From positions 1-6,740 of the forward strand of contig JAURQY010000012.1 of assembly GCA_030835875.1 (NCBI GenBank): a DNA stretch of 6,740 nt, in the 5' to 3' direction. Below, piece after piece: positions 5,848 through 6,740 of the stretch (positions are counted from its first letter, which is position 1; each line of letters opens with the position of its first letter). This DNA is from Nitriliruptorales bacterium. GTDB lineage: Bacteria > Actinomycetota > Nitriliruptoria > Nitriliruptorales > Nitriliruptoraceae. Both the position numbers and the translations under genes were made by a program. The notes below the pieces were generated by a model that was not told the DNA's origin, did not search any database, and saw only the letters and a program-made list of their open reading frames with translations.

Positions 5848-6740
5848 GATCCGACCTCCACGACCTCGAATCGTATGCCGGCGTCCTCGAGGCGCCGGCG
5901 GTAGGGGAGCCCGAGTCCGACGGCTGGCGTCACGACGCCGGTCACGTCGGGGCGCTCACCGCTCGCCAGCGTCAACGCCGCCTCGGCGAGCATCCTCGAC
6001 GTCTCTCCGTAGCCGGGGTCGCCGCCGCGCACGCGTGCGACGACGTCCGCCGTCCGACGGCCGGCGCCGTCCCGCGCGGTGCCGACAGCGAGCACCGTGA
6101 AGCGTCCCTCGGCGCGGGTCGCGGCGTCCGGGCCCTCCCCGGGGGAGGGGAGGAGGCGTTCGAGCGCCGCGTGGCCGGGTCCGGTGCGTGCGGCGAGCAT
6201 CGCGCCGCCGAGCACGACCCCGCCGGCGACGAGCGTCGACGTCCGCCGCACGTGCGCGTAGTGGCCGTAGGTGAAGCGGCGTCCGTACTCGGGCAGCGTG
6301 CGCGCCGAGCGCAGCACGATCGCCGGGTCCACCGTCGGCATCGGGACCGCCCAGCCACCGAGGCGCGCCGGGCGGTGCACGCCGACGTCGAGGGGCTGCA
6401 CCGTCCGTCCCTGCGTCTCCTCCGTCGGGCGCGCACGCGACGGCATTGGCGTCGCGCCGGACACGGCGTCGAGCGCTGTCCTGGCTGTCCCCCCGCTCAT
6501 CCGCCCGTGGGCACGCACGTAGCCGCGCATCTCGACGTCGGCGTCGTCGGGCAGCTGCGCGACCGCGAGCTGCACGACGAGGTCATGGGGCACCGAGTCG
6601 AAGCCGCAGCACACGACGATGGTCGCACCAGATGCGCGGGCGAGCGGGTCGATGTCGCGCTCGAGCGTGCGGACGAACGCCTCCTCGCCGGTGATGTCCG
6701 CGTAGTGGGTGCCGTGCTCCGCGCAGGCGCGGGCGACGTC
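5844..6740 (-). CDS. Saccharopine dehydrogenase-like / trans-acting enoyl reductase family protein, C-terminal part
   Basis: The gene enters from the right edge in frame; the last 298 residues are visible and the N-terminal Rossmann nucleotide-binding part lies outside. The visible part opens with DVARACAEHGTHYADITGE, followed by a segment reading GATIVVCCGFDSVPHDL (39-55). Both are strongly typical of this family: C-x-x-x-G-x-x-Y-x-D-x-T-G-E and C-C-G-F-D-S-x-P. A hydrophobic stretch (STLVAGGVVLGGAMLAA, in the middle of the visible part) may touch the membrane, and GDPGYGETSRMLAEAAL near the end is also family-like. Relatives include the mycobacterial trans-acting enoyl reductase, which reduces a polyketide intermediate of phthiocerol lipids; most others have unknown substrates. 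A GTG at 6614 is internal and not the start. The TGA at 5846-5844 overlaps the GH13 ATG by four bases. The family is firm; the reaction is not. Confidence 0.88.
   Translation of the reverse strand, partial: DVARACAEHGTHYADITGEEAFVRTLERDIDPLARASGATIVVCCGFDSVPHDLVVQLAVAQLPDDADVEMRGYVRAHGRMSGGTARTALDAVSGATPMPSRARPTEETQGRTVQPLDVGVHRPARLGGWAVPMPTVDPAIVLRSARTLPEYGRRFTYGHYAHVRRTSTLVAGGVVLGGAMLAARTGPGHAALERLLPSPGEGPDAATRAEGRFTVLAVGTARDGAGRRTADVVARVRGGDPGYGETSRMLAEAALTLASGERPDVTGVVTPAVGLGLPYRRRLEDAGIRFEVVEVGS
5855..5859 (-). promoter_or_regulatory. Shine-Dalgarno sequence of the GH13 gene
   Basis: GGAGG on the minus strand lies seven bases before the ATG at 5847-5845, inside the end of the upstream reductase gene. 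It fixes the GH13 start and gives this gene its own ribosome entry besides coupling. Confidence 0.8.

Overview
The window is very GC-rich, with G or C at nearly every third codon position, GTG starts and tightly packed genes. This points to a high-GC actinobacterium (Actinomycetota). I cannot support a genus. Six genes can be called with confidence, plus one gene fragment at the left edge. All of them look like chromosomal housekeeping or accessory-metabolism genes. I see no mobile element, tRNA, rRNA or CRISPR array, and no stretch over 300 bases lacks a gene.

Layout from left to right. (1) Bases 1-122, minus strand: the first 40 codons of an MFS transporter, probably a DHA1/Bcr-CflA-type drug exporter, running out of the window. 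(2) Bases 189-2024, minus: a complete RecQ DNA helicase with helicase core, zinc-binding/RQC and HRDC parts. (3) Bases 2024-2851, minus: a short-chain dehydrogenase/reductase (SDR) directly upstream of recQ, whose stop codon shares one base with the recQ start (TGATG). (4) Bases 2852-2969: a 118-base divergent intergenic region with nested inverted repeats. (5) Bases 2970-3710, plus: a membrane-anchored YceI-domain protein. (6) Bases 3716-4255, plus: a VanZ-like membrane protein 5 bases downstream. (7) Bases 4256-4296: a short convergent gap with a hairpin. (8) Bases 4297-5847, minus: a cytoplasmic GH13 alpha-glucosidase. (9) Bases 5844 to the right edge, minus: the C-terminal 298 residues of a saccharopine-dehydrogenase-like / trans-acting enoyl reductase family protein, whose stop overlaps the GH13 start (ATGA).

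The genes form three transcription groups: SDR-recQ (possibly followed by the MFS gene), yceI-vanZ, and the reductase-GH13 pair. The overlaps imply translational coupling in the first and third groups, but the partners have no obvious shared pathway. The yceI-vanZ pair may act together at the cell envelope; that is inference from position and membrane topology only. I did not find convincing evidence of a new biological system. The points worth a second look are the odd operon partners, the palindromic leader of the YceI gene and the membrane-tethered form of the YceI protein.
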